Positions 1 to 5,529 of a DNA stretch of 6,631 nt are shown one piece after another. Position 1 is the stretch's first letter. Each line of letters starts with the position of its first letter. Origin of the DNA: Candidatus Omnitrophota bacterium (GTDB taxonomy: Bacteria > Omnitrophota > Gorgyraeia > Gygaellales > Profunditerraquicolaceae); the NCBI GenBank assembly GCA_016867005.1, contig VGKM01000063.1:1-6631 (forward strand), in the 5' to 3' direction. The notes under the pieces were generated by a model that worked only from the letters and a program-made list of their open reading frames with translations, made no database searches and had not been told where the DNA came from. The position numbers were made by a program, and so were the translations under genes.

Positions 1-1
1 T

Positions 2-145
2 AAGGAAAATAAACGTGACAACAATCGTCCTTATCTGACTAGTAAAATCAATGAAGAAATTTGTTCGATAGCCGCATTTCTTCGCGAAGGGGCTTTTCTA
101 GAAGTGCGGCCACCAGAATGGTTGGCGGACTATGTGGTCGTTTAA
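2..145 (+). CDS. C-terminal end of an unidentified protein (5' truncated by window)
   Basis: An open frame enters from the left edge and runs 47 codons to TAA at 143-145. The visible tail begins KENKRDNNRPYLTSKINEE and ends PPEWLADYVVV. It has a charged start, a probable helix (EEICSIAAFLREGAF) and a short hydrophobic end. I do not recognise a family. It is taken as coding because it stays open to the window edge and its last 14 bases overlap the ATG of the next gene, the arrangement expected for co-translated partners. Its AT-rich composition matches that next gene and differs from the rest of the window. Only the tail is present, so no function is proposed. Confidence 0.5.
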   Translation, partial: KENKRDNNRPYLTSKINEEICSIAAFLREGAFLEVRPPEWLADYVVV

Positions 146-677
146 CTTAAAATCACACTCTTCAAAGAAAATATTCTTGAGCTCAACTTTTAGGGATCTG
201 TCGTATCACAGAAATCTTGCTGCAGAAGTTTTAATCAAAGAAGGCTACTCGGTTATTCGATCTGAAGATTTGGATTTTGCTAAGGGGGCAGGAGCCCATA
301 AGCATGACATTTGTCTACAGAAGGTTGATGAAACACTTAATTTCTTATTGATTATTGATTGGTATGCTGGTCAACCATATGAAGGAGTGAATCCCGATTA
401 TGTCGATTTAACTATTACACACGCAGAAGCGAAGAGAGCTTTTATAAAGAATAGCGGTTGGCATTGTTTTGCTAAGCAAGAAGTAATTACAACTTACAAT
501 ATATGGAAACAAAATAAAACAGTGTCAGGATTTAGGCATGATCCTGTAGAACGAAAGGTTTTTGATTTATTGGATGATATCTATAGTCTAGGTAAATGGG
601 GACCGAATGCCTTTGATGATCCAGATGATTTTAAACGGAAGTTGAAAAAATATTTTAAACAATTAAAGGGAGTATAA
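132..677 (+). CDS. Stand-alone DUF4062 domain protein
   Basis: This 181-residue protein carries the DUF4062 signature near its N-terminus: KIFLSSTFRDL (residues about 13-23), then a helix and a conserved-looking core with LLIIDWYAGQPYEG, followed by a DLTITHAEAKRAF segment that matches the usual 'S-T-E-E-Y' helix region. DUF4062 is a TIR-like Rossmann-type domain, usually found at the N-terminus of large STAND NTPase or repeat proteins involved in signalling and defence. Here almost the whole protein is that domain plus a short lysine-rich C-terminal tail (DFKRKLKKYFKQLKG), so any partner domain must be in another gene. The ATG at 132 is the first start after an in-frame stop at 99-101. It has no good Shine-Dalgarno site and lies within the end of the preceding gene, suggesting translational coupling. 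GC is about 36%, well below the downstream genes. The family call is firm; the role is unknown. Confidence 0.8.
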   Translation: MWSFNLKSHSSKKIFLSSTFRDLSYHRNLAAEVLIKEGYSVIRSEDLDFAKGAGAHKHDICLQKVDETLNFLLIIDWYAGQPYEGVNPDYVDLTITHAEAKRAFIKNSGWHCFAKQEVITTYNIWKQNKTVSGFRHDPVERKVFDLLDDIYSLGKWGPNAFDDPDDFKRKLKKYFKQLKGV

Positions 678-788
678 GGGATTTAATTGTCAATGAATAA
701 GCGTCTCTACATTGTTACATTCGGATGGCCGATGGCTGTACTATAGACGGACTATGGAGGAAATCGCCAAAGCTATTGTAACATTAGA

Positions 789-804
789 ATAACCAATTGG
801 TTAT
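789..804. repeat. 16-base perfect palindrome, possible operator
   Basis: The sequence ATAACCAATTGGTTAT is perfectly self-complementary over 16 bases and has no spacer, so it is more likely a dimeric protein-binding site than an RNA hairpin. It ends 15 bases before the candidate -35 element of the promoter for the first DUF2294 gene, a position typical for an activator or repressor. A regulatory role is inferred; the symmetry itself is seen directly. Confidence 0.4.
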
Positions 805-819
805 AAAGAATAAAGAATA

Positions 820-848
820 ATGACTCTTTAATAATGCAATAGTATGAT
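820..848 (+). promoter_or_regulatory. Candidate sigma70 promoter for the first DUF2294 gene
   Basis: A -35-like ATGACT (820-825, 4 of 6 consensus bases) is followed after 17 bases by TATGAT (843-848, 5 of 6). A perfect TATAAT overlaps at 848-853, but it would need a 22-base spacer to the same -35. Transcription would start near 855, leaving a short leader of about 20 bases that includes the GAGGAG ribosome binding site at 864-869. Confidence 0.5.
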
Positions 849-873
849 ATAATTAATAAATTCGAGGAGAATT

Positions 874-1242
874 ATGGAATATAAAACCAAGGGACAAGCC
901 GAATCACAAATCAGCGAAGCGATAATAAAATTTGAAAAAGAATATATGGGCAGAGGCCCCGCTGAAACCAAAGCCTACATTATTAAAGACATGGTTTTTA
1001 TCAGGCTAAAAGGAGTATTGACTCCCGCAGAGGAGCAGCTTGCCAAGAGCCCGGAGGGCGCCGATTTAATTAAGAGGACCCGCATGCAGCTTATGGAGAG
1101 CGCGCGGGTTTTGCTTGAGAAGATGATCTCGGAAATTACCGCTTGTCAGATTCAAAGTATGCATACGGACATCAGCACCAAAACCGGCGAGCGCGTCATT
1201 GTTTTTACTTTGGATAAAAATTTAGAAGAGGAATTTTCTTAA
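874..1242 (+). CDS. DUF2294 / MpsC-family protein, canonical copy
   Basis: This 122-residue soluble protein matches DUF2294 (Pfam MpsC) end to end. It has a KTKGQAESQISEAIIKFEKE N-terminal helix, the MGRGP motif (residues 25-29), RLKGVLTPAEEQLA (44-57), EGADLIKRTR (61-70) and the C-terminal HTDISTKTGERVIVFTLD strand region (97-114). There is no signal peptide or membrane segment, so it is probably cytoplasmic. In Staphylococcus aureus the namesake MpsC is encoded with MpsA and MpsB, a membrane-potential and inorganic-carbon uptake system; the biochemical role of MpsC itself is not established. The ATG at 874 follows GAGGAG at 864-869 and a promoter-like pair. A second, divergent copy lies at 4131-4484, with about 36% identity over 117 aligned positions and no gap by hand count. 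The family is firm; function is unresolved. Confidence 0.88.
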   Translation: MEYKTKGQAESQISEAIIKFEKEYMGRGPAETKAYIIKDMVFIRLKGVLTPAEEQLAKSPEGADLIKRTRMQLMESARVLLEKMISEITACQIQSMHTDISTKTGERVIVFTLDKNLEEEFS

Positions 1243-1248
1243 AAGAGA

Positions 1249-1276
1249 TTGATTTATTAGATTTTTGAGTTATAAT
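1249..1276 (+). promoter_or_regulatory. Candidate promoter for the PEP carboxykinase operon
   Basis: TTGATT (1249-1254, 4 of 6 consensus bases) and a perfect TATAAT (1271-1276) are separated by 16 bases. They lie just after the stop of the first DUF2294 gene, and the predicted start is near 1283. This would give the operon its own transcript with a leader of about 165 bases before the carboxykinase ATG. Confidence 0.55.
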
Positions 1277-1282
1277 AGGTTC

Positions 1283-1448
1283 CTGAATAAGACAATTTAA
1301 CGGAAGACTGTAAGCAAGAGCCCTAAACAGGGGCTGTTGCAGAGTAAGCCAACAAGAGTTTCTCGGTTCTCTTATCAAAAAGAGAGCCGGAAACAAATGT
1401 TGGCTTTTTTATTTTATGCCGCTAGCTAAAAAGAAGGAGGAATAACAA
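1283..1448 (+). promoter_or_regulatory. Structured 5' leader, candidate attenuator or riboswitch
   Basis: This leader contains two hairpins in series. The first (1314-1340) pairs GCAA with TTGC and AGCCC (1319-1323) with GGGCT (1331-1335), closing a 7-base loop. The second (1348-1404) is a long hairpin followed by a T-run. Sequence between them can form competing pairs: GGCT (1332-1335) with AGCC (1347-1350), or TGTTG (1335-1339) with CAACA (1350-1354). Either would break both hairpins and could act as an antiterminator. The carboxykinase ribosome binding site AAGGAGG (1434-1440) lies beyond the terminator. I could not match the leader to any riboswitch class I know, so the ligand is unknown. 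It could instead be a small RNA of about 130 bases ending at the terminator. Confidence 0.5.
1348..1415 (+). terminator. Strong intrinsic terminator hairpin before the carboxykinase
   Basis: GCCAACA (1348-1354) pairs with TGTTGGC (1398-1404). An inner near-continuous stem runs from 1358-1373 to 1380-1394, closing on an ATCAAA loop (1374-1379). TTTTTTATTTT follows at 1405-1415. It can end transcripts from the DUF2294 gene and also those starting at the leader promoter. As it lies only 33 bases before the ATG of a gene that must be expressed, read-through is probably regulated. Confidence 0.85.
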
Positions 1449-3227
1449 ATGGCAACACCGCTTGAAAGATGGGTTGATGAACAGGCAAGGTTGTGTAAAC
1501 CGGAAAAAGTTTACTGGTGCGACGGCTCTGAAGAGGAAGCGCGCAGGCTTATTGAGATAGGGATGAAAGAAGAAAAGATCGGCGATACCCCTATTTTCCA
1601 AGAGTTAAATCAGAAGGCTTGGCCGAACGCGTATTTTCATAGAAGCCACCCAACAGATGTGGCGCGCACTGAGCATTTGACTTTCGTCTGCCATCCCGAT
1701 AAAGAAACAGCGGGCCCGAATAATAATTGGATGGATCCTCAAGAAGCCAAGGAGAAAATGCGTAAGCTTTCCGACGGCTGTATGAAGGGCAGGACAATGT
1801 ATGTACTCCCGTATATGATGGGCCACCCCGATTCTCCTTATGCTAAGGCCTGTATTCAGCTTACAGATGTATCTTACGTTGCTGTAAGTATGCGGATCAT
1901 GACGCGCATGACGAAGAAAGTTATTGAGAAAATCGGCAACAAAGAAGGTTTCGTCAAAGGCCTACATTCTGTGGGAGATTTTGACCCGGATAAGCGTTTT
2001 ATTATGCATTTTCCGGATGAACACTTTGTGTGGTCTATTGGCTCCGGCTACGGGGGAAACGCCCTTTTAGGCAAGAAGTGTTTTTCTTTAAGGATTGCCT
2101 CTTACTTGGGCCTTCAAGAAGGCTGGCTTGCCGAGCACATGGTTATATTAGGTATTCAAGACCCGCAAGGTAATGTGACCTACGTTACTGCTGCCATGCC
2201 GTCTGCCTGTGGAAAGACTAATCTTGCCATGCTTGAATCTGCTCTTCCCGGATATAAAGTCTGGACGATAGGCGATGATATCGCCTGGCTTAATGTTGGC
2301 GCAGACGGCAGGCTTTGGGCGATCAATCCGGAGACAGGGCTTTTTGGCGTAGCTCCGGGGACATCAAATAAGACAAATCCCAATATGCTTAAGACTTTAA
2401 AAGCCAAGAAATTCTTCCCGACGCTTTTTACCAACACCGCTTTAGATACCGATAAAAACGAGCCGTGGTGGGAAAGTTTAGACGGTGATATCCCCAAGAG
2501 CCTTATTGATTGGCAGGGAAAGCCGTGGACTGCCGGGCAGGAATCAAAAGCCGCGCATCCAAATTCCCGCTTTACCGTATCGATTTACAATTCACCGACG
2601 CTTTCGAAGGAATTCGATAACCCCAAAGGTGTGCCCATTTCGGCGATTATCCTGGGTGGCAAAAGAACGCAATTGATACCTTTGGTGGTGGAGTCTCTTG
2701 ATTGGGAACACGGCGTATTTCTGGGAGCTCGCACCGGCTCGGAAACCACAGCCGCGGCAATTCATAAAGAAGGAGTGCTAAGGCGCGATCCTATGGCTAT
2801 GCTTCCTTTCTGCGGGTATAACATGGGCGATTATTTCCGGCACTGGCTCAATATCGGGAAAAGATTAAAACATCCTCCGAAGATCTACACTGTTAATTGG
2901 TTCAGGACTGACGAAAACGGAAAATTTATCTGGCCCGGGTTTGGCGAAAACATCCGTGTATTGAAATGGATTGTAGAGAGGGCCCAGAATAAGGTTAATG
3001 CGCAGGATACAGCGTTAGGGCGCATTCCGCATCTTAAAGATTTGGATACGGAGGGCACCGGTGTCTCTAAGGAAAAATTAGAAAAGTTGTTTGAGATTAA
3101 TCCTGACAACTGGAAAAACGAGCTATCGGATATAAAGAAGTGCCTTGAGCAATTCGGCAGCCGTACGCCTGGCGAGATATGGGCGCAATACGAAAAGCTT
3201 GAGAAATCTTTGCATGGAGGCGCTTAG
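1449..3227 (+). CDS. pckG: Phosphoenolpyruvate carboxykinase (GTP)
   Basis: This cytosolic enzyme catalyses oxaloacetate + GTP to PEP + CO2 + GDP, and can run in reverse. At 592 residues it is the usual length for the GTP class. Visible landmarks in order are DVARTEH (70-76, with the substrate-binding Arg73), GSGYGGNALLGKKC (198-211, with metal-ligand Lys210), WLAEH with His230, the P-loop SACGKTN (252-258, with the reactive Cys254 typical of this class), IGDDIAWL with metal-ligand Asp277, the RRDPMAMLPFCGYN lid region, and the guanine-pocket motif WPGFGEN (495-501). The ATG lies 8 bases after a near-perfect AAGGAGG. The stop is followed one base later by purC. It heads the operon behind a terminator-bearing leader. 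All catalytic motifs seem intact. It may serve gluconeogenesis or anaplerotic CO2 fixation; the sequence does not say which. Confidence 0.97.
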   Translation: MATPLERWVDEQARLCKPEKVYWCDGSEEEARRLIEIGMKEEKIGDTPIFQELNQKAWPNAYFHRSHPTDVARTEHLTFVCHPDKETAGPNNNWMDPQEAKEKMRKLSDGCMKGRTMYVLPYMMGHPDSPYAKACIQLTDVSYVAVSMRIMTRMTKKVIEKIGNKEGFVKGLHSVGDFDPDKRFIMHFPDEHFVWSIGSGYGGNALLGKKCFSLRIASYLGLQEGWLAEHMVILGIQDPQGNVTYVTAAMPSACGKTNLAMLESALPGYKVWTIGDDIAWLNVGADGRLWAINPETGLFGVAPGTSNKTNPNMLKTLKAKKFFPTLFTNTALDTDKNEPWWESLDGDIPKSLIDWQGKPWTAGQESKAAHPNSRFTVSIYNSPTLSKEFDNPKGVPISAIILGGKRTQLIPLVVESLDWEHGVFLGARTGSETTAAAIHKEGVLRRDPMAMLPFCGYNMGDYFRHWLNIGKRLKHPPKIYTVNWFRTDENGKFIWPGFGENIRVLKWIVERAQNKVNAQDTALGRIPHLKDLDTEGTGVSKEKLEKLFEINPDNWKNELSDIKKCLEQFGSRTPGEIWAQYEKLEKSLHGGA

Positions 3228-3228
3228 C

Positions 3229-4119
3229 ATGAAGAACGAGCCGCTGCTTAAAACCGAATTTAAGGATTTAAAACTTTTCCGCCGAGGAAAGGTTCGCGAC
3301 GTGTATGATTTGGGGGATAAGCTGCTCATAATCTCTACCGATCGGATCTCCTGTTTTGATGTGGTGCTTCCGGACGGCATTCCCAATAAGGGTAAGGTGT
3401 TAACCGGGCTTTCCTGTTTTTGGTTTGACTTGATCAAGGATATCGTCCCCCATCATTTTATCAGCGCTGATGTGGATGATTATCCGCAGGAGCTTAAAAA
3501 GTATCGCAGGGACCTTGATGGCAGGTCGATGTTGGTAATTAAATCAAAGCCGTTGCCGGTAGAATGTATTGTCAGGGGCTATATCTCCGGTTCAGGGTGG
3601 AAAGAGTATAAAGAAAAGCAGTCGGTGTGCGGGGTTAAGTTGCCAGTCGGCTTAAAAGAATCAGATAAGCTCCCCGAGGTAATATTTACTCCGTCAACAA
3701 AGGCAGAGGTAGGACATGATATCAACGTGGCAAAGGAGTTCATCGATAAAGAGATAGGTAGAGATTTGTCAGATGCTGTGGCAAAGCTTAGCATCGCCAT
3801 TTACAGGAAAGCCAGCGATTATGCATTAACTAAAGGGATAATTATCGCGGATACAAAATTCGAATTTGGCATGCACAACGGGAAAATCATGCTGATCGAT
3901 GAAGTCCTTACCCCTGATTCATCCCGTTTCTGGCCAAAGGACGAGTACAGGACCGGCGGGGCGCAACCCAGCTTTGACAAGCAGTTTGTGCGGGACTATT
4001 TGGAAACATTGGACTGGGATAAAACTCCTCCCGCTCCAGAATTACCCGAAAAGATCGTTAAGAAGACAAGCGAGAAGTATCTTCAAGCTCTTAGGATGAT
4101 TACCGGAAAAAGTATTTAA
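3229..4119 (+). CDS. purC: Phosphoribosylaminoimidazole-succinocarboxamide (SAICAR) synthase
   Basis: This enzyme joins CAIR and aspartate with ATP to make SAICAR in de novo purine synthesis. Seen in order are RRGKVRDVYDLGD (18-30, nucleotide-binding start), STDRISCFD (36-44), the signature VECIVRGYISGSGW (111-124), PSTKAEVGHDIN (155-166), IADTKFEFG (206-214) and LIDEVLTPDSSRFWP (222-236). At 296 residues it is of the longer, yeast Ade1-like type rather than the roughly 237-residue E. coli type. I place the start at 3229 because TGGAGG at 3215-3220 lies 8 bases before it and the protein then begins MKNEPLLKTEFKDLKLF, as the family does. A longer in-frame reading from 3145 would overlap the carboxykinase by 83 bases and has no family support. 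Only one base separates it from the carboxykinase stop, so the two are probably translationally coupled. No other purine gene is visible nearby. Confidence 0.96.
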   Translation: MKNEPLLKTEFKDLKLFRRGKVRDVYDLGDKLLIISTDRISCFDVVLPDGIPNKGKVLTGLSCFWFDLIKDIVPHHFISADVDDYPQELKKYRRDLDGRSMLVIKSKPLPVECIVRGYISGSGWKEYKEKQSVCGVKLPVGLKESDKLPEVIFTPSTKAEVGHDINVAKEFIDKEIGRDLSDAVAKLSIAIYRKASDYALTKGIIIADTKFEFGMHNGKIMLIDEVLTPDSSRFWPKDEYRTGGAQPSFDKQFVRDYLETLDWDKTPPAPELPEKIVKKTSEKYLQALRMITGKSI

Positions 4120-4130
4120 GGGGGTGCGCT

Positions 4131-4484
4131 ATGCCTACTAAAACAAAACAAGAGATCGAGTCAAAGATCAATAAGGAATTGTTGCGGTTCTTAAAAGAGC
4201 ACTTAGGGGAAGAGGCGCAGGCAGTCTCAAGCGAAGTCATAGACGATGCGATTATCGTCAGGTTTAAGGGCGTTCTTCCTTTGGCTGAAAGACACTTAAG
4301 CGAAGCGCCGGGCGGGGCGAAGCTTATCCATGAGCTCAAAATGAAGCTCATCGAAAAAGTAAAACCGGCTTTGGAGATTTGTATCGAGGATGTAACAGGC
4401 GCTAAAGTTACCGATATTCATTCAAGCTTTAATTTAGCCACGGGAGAGCGCATCGAGATATTTACTCTCGATAGAAAGATTTAA
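4131..4484 (+). CDS. DUF2294 / MpsC-family protein, divergent second copy
   Basis: This 117-residue protein is a paralogue of the one at 874-1242. The two align without gaps over 117 positions with about 42 identities (about 36%, hand count). Shared are KTK at the start, FKGVL versus LKGVL (45-49), AE at 52-53, GA.LI (62-66) and TGERxxxFTLD (104-114). It differs at the family's MGRGP motif, which here reads LGEEA (25-29), and in the HTDIS segment, which reads HSSFN (97-101). These changes suggest loss or change of a binding surface. The start follows AGGGGG (4119-4124) by 6 bases and lies 11 bases after purC, so it is co-transcribed. No membrane segment or signal peptide is seen. Function is unknown; a heteromeric pairing with the first copy is possible but not shown. 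Confidence 0.83.
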   Translation: MPTKTKQEIESKINKELLRFLKEHLGEEAQAVSSEVIDDAIIVRFKGVLPLAERHLSEAPGGAKLIHELKMKLIEKVKPALEICIEDVTGAKVTDIHSSFNLATGERIEIFTLDRKI

Positions 4485-4500
4485 AAAGCCTCGAATCTTT

Positions 4501-5529
4501 ATGGAAACAAAACTTATAAAATTTAATCCGGATAAAATCGATAGCCTTTTATTACAGGAAGCGGCAAGAGTTATTAATGGCGGCGGATTAGTCGCTTTCC
4601 CAACGGAAACAGTATACGGCTTAGGAGCTGACGCATTAAATCCATTATCATGCGCAAAGATATTTGAGGCAAAAAACCGTCCGCTTAACGATCCCCTGAT
4701 TGTGCATATTGCCGATAAACAGGATATTTTTAAGGTTGCCGGGGAAATATACAAAAGAACCTTAGGTATTATTGATGAATTCTGGCCGGGGCCGTTGACC
4801 TTGGTCCTCAAGAAATCTCAAAATATTCCGCAGATCGTCACCGCCGGACTTGAGACCGTGGCAGTAAGGATGCCGGACAACCCAATCGCGCTCGCGCTTA
4901 TTAAAGAGGCGCAGACTCCTATTGCCGCGCCTTCGGCCAATCTCTTTGGCAGGCCTTCTCCCACGACTGCGCAGCATGTTTTTGACGACCTAAAAGGGCG
5001 CATTGATATGATTGTCGACGGCGGCAAGACGCAGGTGGGCGTTGAATCAACGATTTTAGACCTTACCCAGACGCCTTCGCGCATCCTGCGGCCGGGAGGT
5101 ATTGATATTGAGGCATTGAGAAGGCTATCCCCGGATATCGAGTCATATCAGGGTAACCGGATACTTTCTCCGGGAATGTTTACGCGCCACTACTCTCCTA
5201 AGGCTAGGGTGATTGTGGTGGAGGACGGCAATAAGACACAGCCCGAGCGTGTCAAGGATATTGCGTCTGAGTTTATTTCGCAGGGCTATTCTGTGGGAAT
5301 AATGGCCAAGGATGAAAATAAAAACCATTATAACGGAGATTTTAACCTGAAAATTCTCGGCCCTGAAAAGAATTTGGCTCTCTGCGCGGCTAATCTTTAC
5401 TCCCTCTTGCGGGAATTTGACAAGGACGGCACGCAGATTATTATTGCCGAGAGCGTTAAAGAAGATGGCTTAGGGATAACCATTATGGATAGATTAAGAA
5501 AAGCAGCGGCAAAAGAGAGTGATGTTTAA
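4501..5529 (+). CDS. L-threonylcarbamoyladenylate synthase, Sua5 type
   Basis: This enzyme makes threonylcarbamoyl-AMP from threonine, ATP and bicarbonate/CO2, the first step of the t6A37 modification of tRNAs that read ANN codons. The N-terminal YrdC-like domain shows GGLVAFPTETVYGLGADA, the active-site stretch KNRPLNDPL (58-66, with Lys58 and Arg60) and APSANLFGRPSPT with SAN at 145-147. The linker motif SPGMFTRHYSPKA (223-235) leads into a C-terminal Sua5 domain ending DGLGITIMDRLRKAAA. At 342 residues it is the full two-domain Sua5 form rather than the short TsaC form. The start is 16 bases after the preceding stop and has no clear Shine-Dalgarno site, so it may depend on re-initiation from the DUF2294 gene. 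Its end overlaps the next gene by 8 bases. Confidence 0.95.
   Translation: METKLIKFNPDKIDSLLLQEAARVINGGGLVAFPTETVYGLGADALNPLSCAKIFEAKNRPLNDPLIVHIADKQDIFKVAGEIYKRTLGIIDEFWPGPLTLVLKKSQNIPQIVTAGLETVAVRMPDNPIALALIKEAQTPIAAPSANLFGRPSPTTAQHVFDDLKGRIDMIVDGGKTQVGVESTILDLTQTPSRILRPGGIDIEALRRLSPDIESYQGNRILSPGMFTRHYSPKARVIVVEDGNKTQPERVKDIASEFISQGYSVGIMAKDENKNHYNGDFNLKILGPEKNLALCAANLYSLLREFDKDGTQIIIAESVKEDGLGITIMDRLRKAAAKESDV

Larger units (their letters stand above)
678..873. other. AT-rich gene-free boundary between accessory and core segments
   Basis: These 196 bases separate the DUF4062 gene from the first core gene. No convincing gene or U-tailed terminator hairpin is seen. The stretch holds a near-repeat, ATTGTTACATT (711-721) and ATTGTAACATT (775-785), a 16-base palindrome (789-804), tandem TAAAGAA copies (804-810, 811-817) and a promoter-like pair just before the next gene. 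A 23-codon open stretch from 721 to 792 (reading DGRWLYYRRTMEEIAKAIVTLE after the first codon) could be the remnant of a lost gene, but has no start signals of its own. The base composition shift falls in or near this interval. Confidence 0.6.

Noticed and set aside
711..785. ATTGTTACATT and ATTGTAACATT as mobile-element ends
   Set aside because: They are 11 bases with one mismatch, 64 bases apart, with no transposase or target duplication. Too weak to call.
721..792. Open stretch reading DGRWLYYRRTMEEIAKAIVTLE
   Set aside because: It looks protein-like but is only about 23 codons, lacks a start signal, and matches no family I can name. Mentioned only as a possible gene remnant.
1371..1386. 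CTTATCAAAAAGAGAG resembles the opening of a SAM-I riboswitch
   Set aside because: It lies in the loop and 3' arm of the terminator, and the other SAM-I conserved elements are absent.
1416..1445. Nine-codon reading frame (MPLAKKKEE) ending 3 bases before the carboxykinase ATG
   Set aside because: It has no ribosome binding site, starts within the terminator's T-rich tail, and its last codons simply are the carboxykinase Shine-Dalgarno site. It is probably chance, although a leader peptide cannot be fully excluded.
2180..2497. Minus-strand reading frames within the carboxykinase and other genes
   Set aside because: They are antisense to clearly conserved genes, lack ribosome binding sites and show no family features.
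3145..3228. Longer N-terminus for SAICAR synthase
   Set aside because: It would overlap the carboxykinase coding region by 83 bases, while 3229 has a well-spaced TGGAGG and matches the family start.
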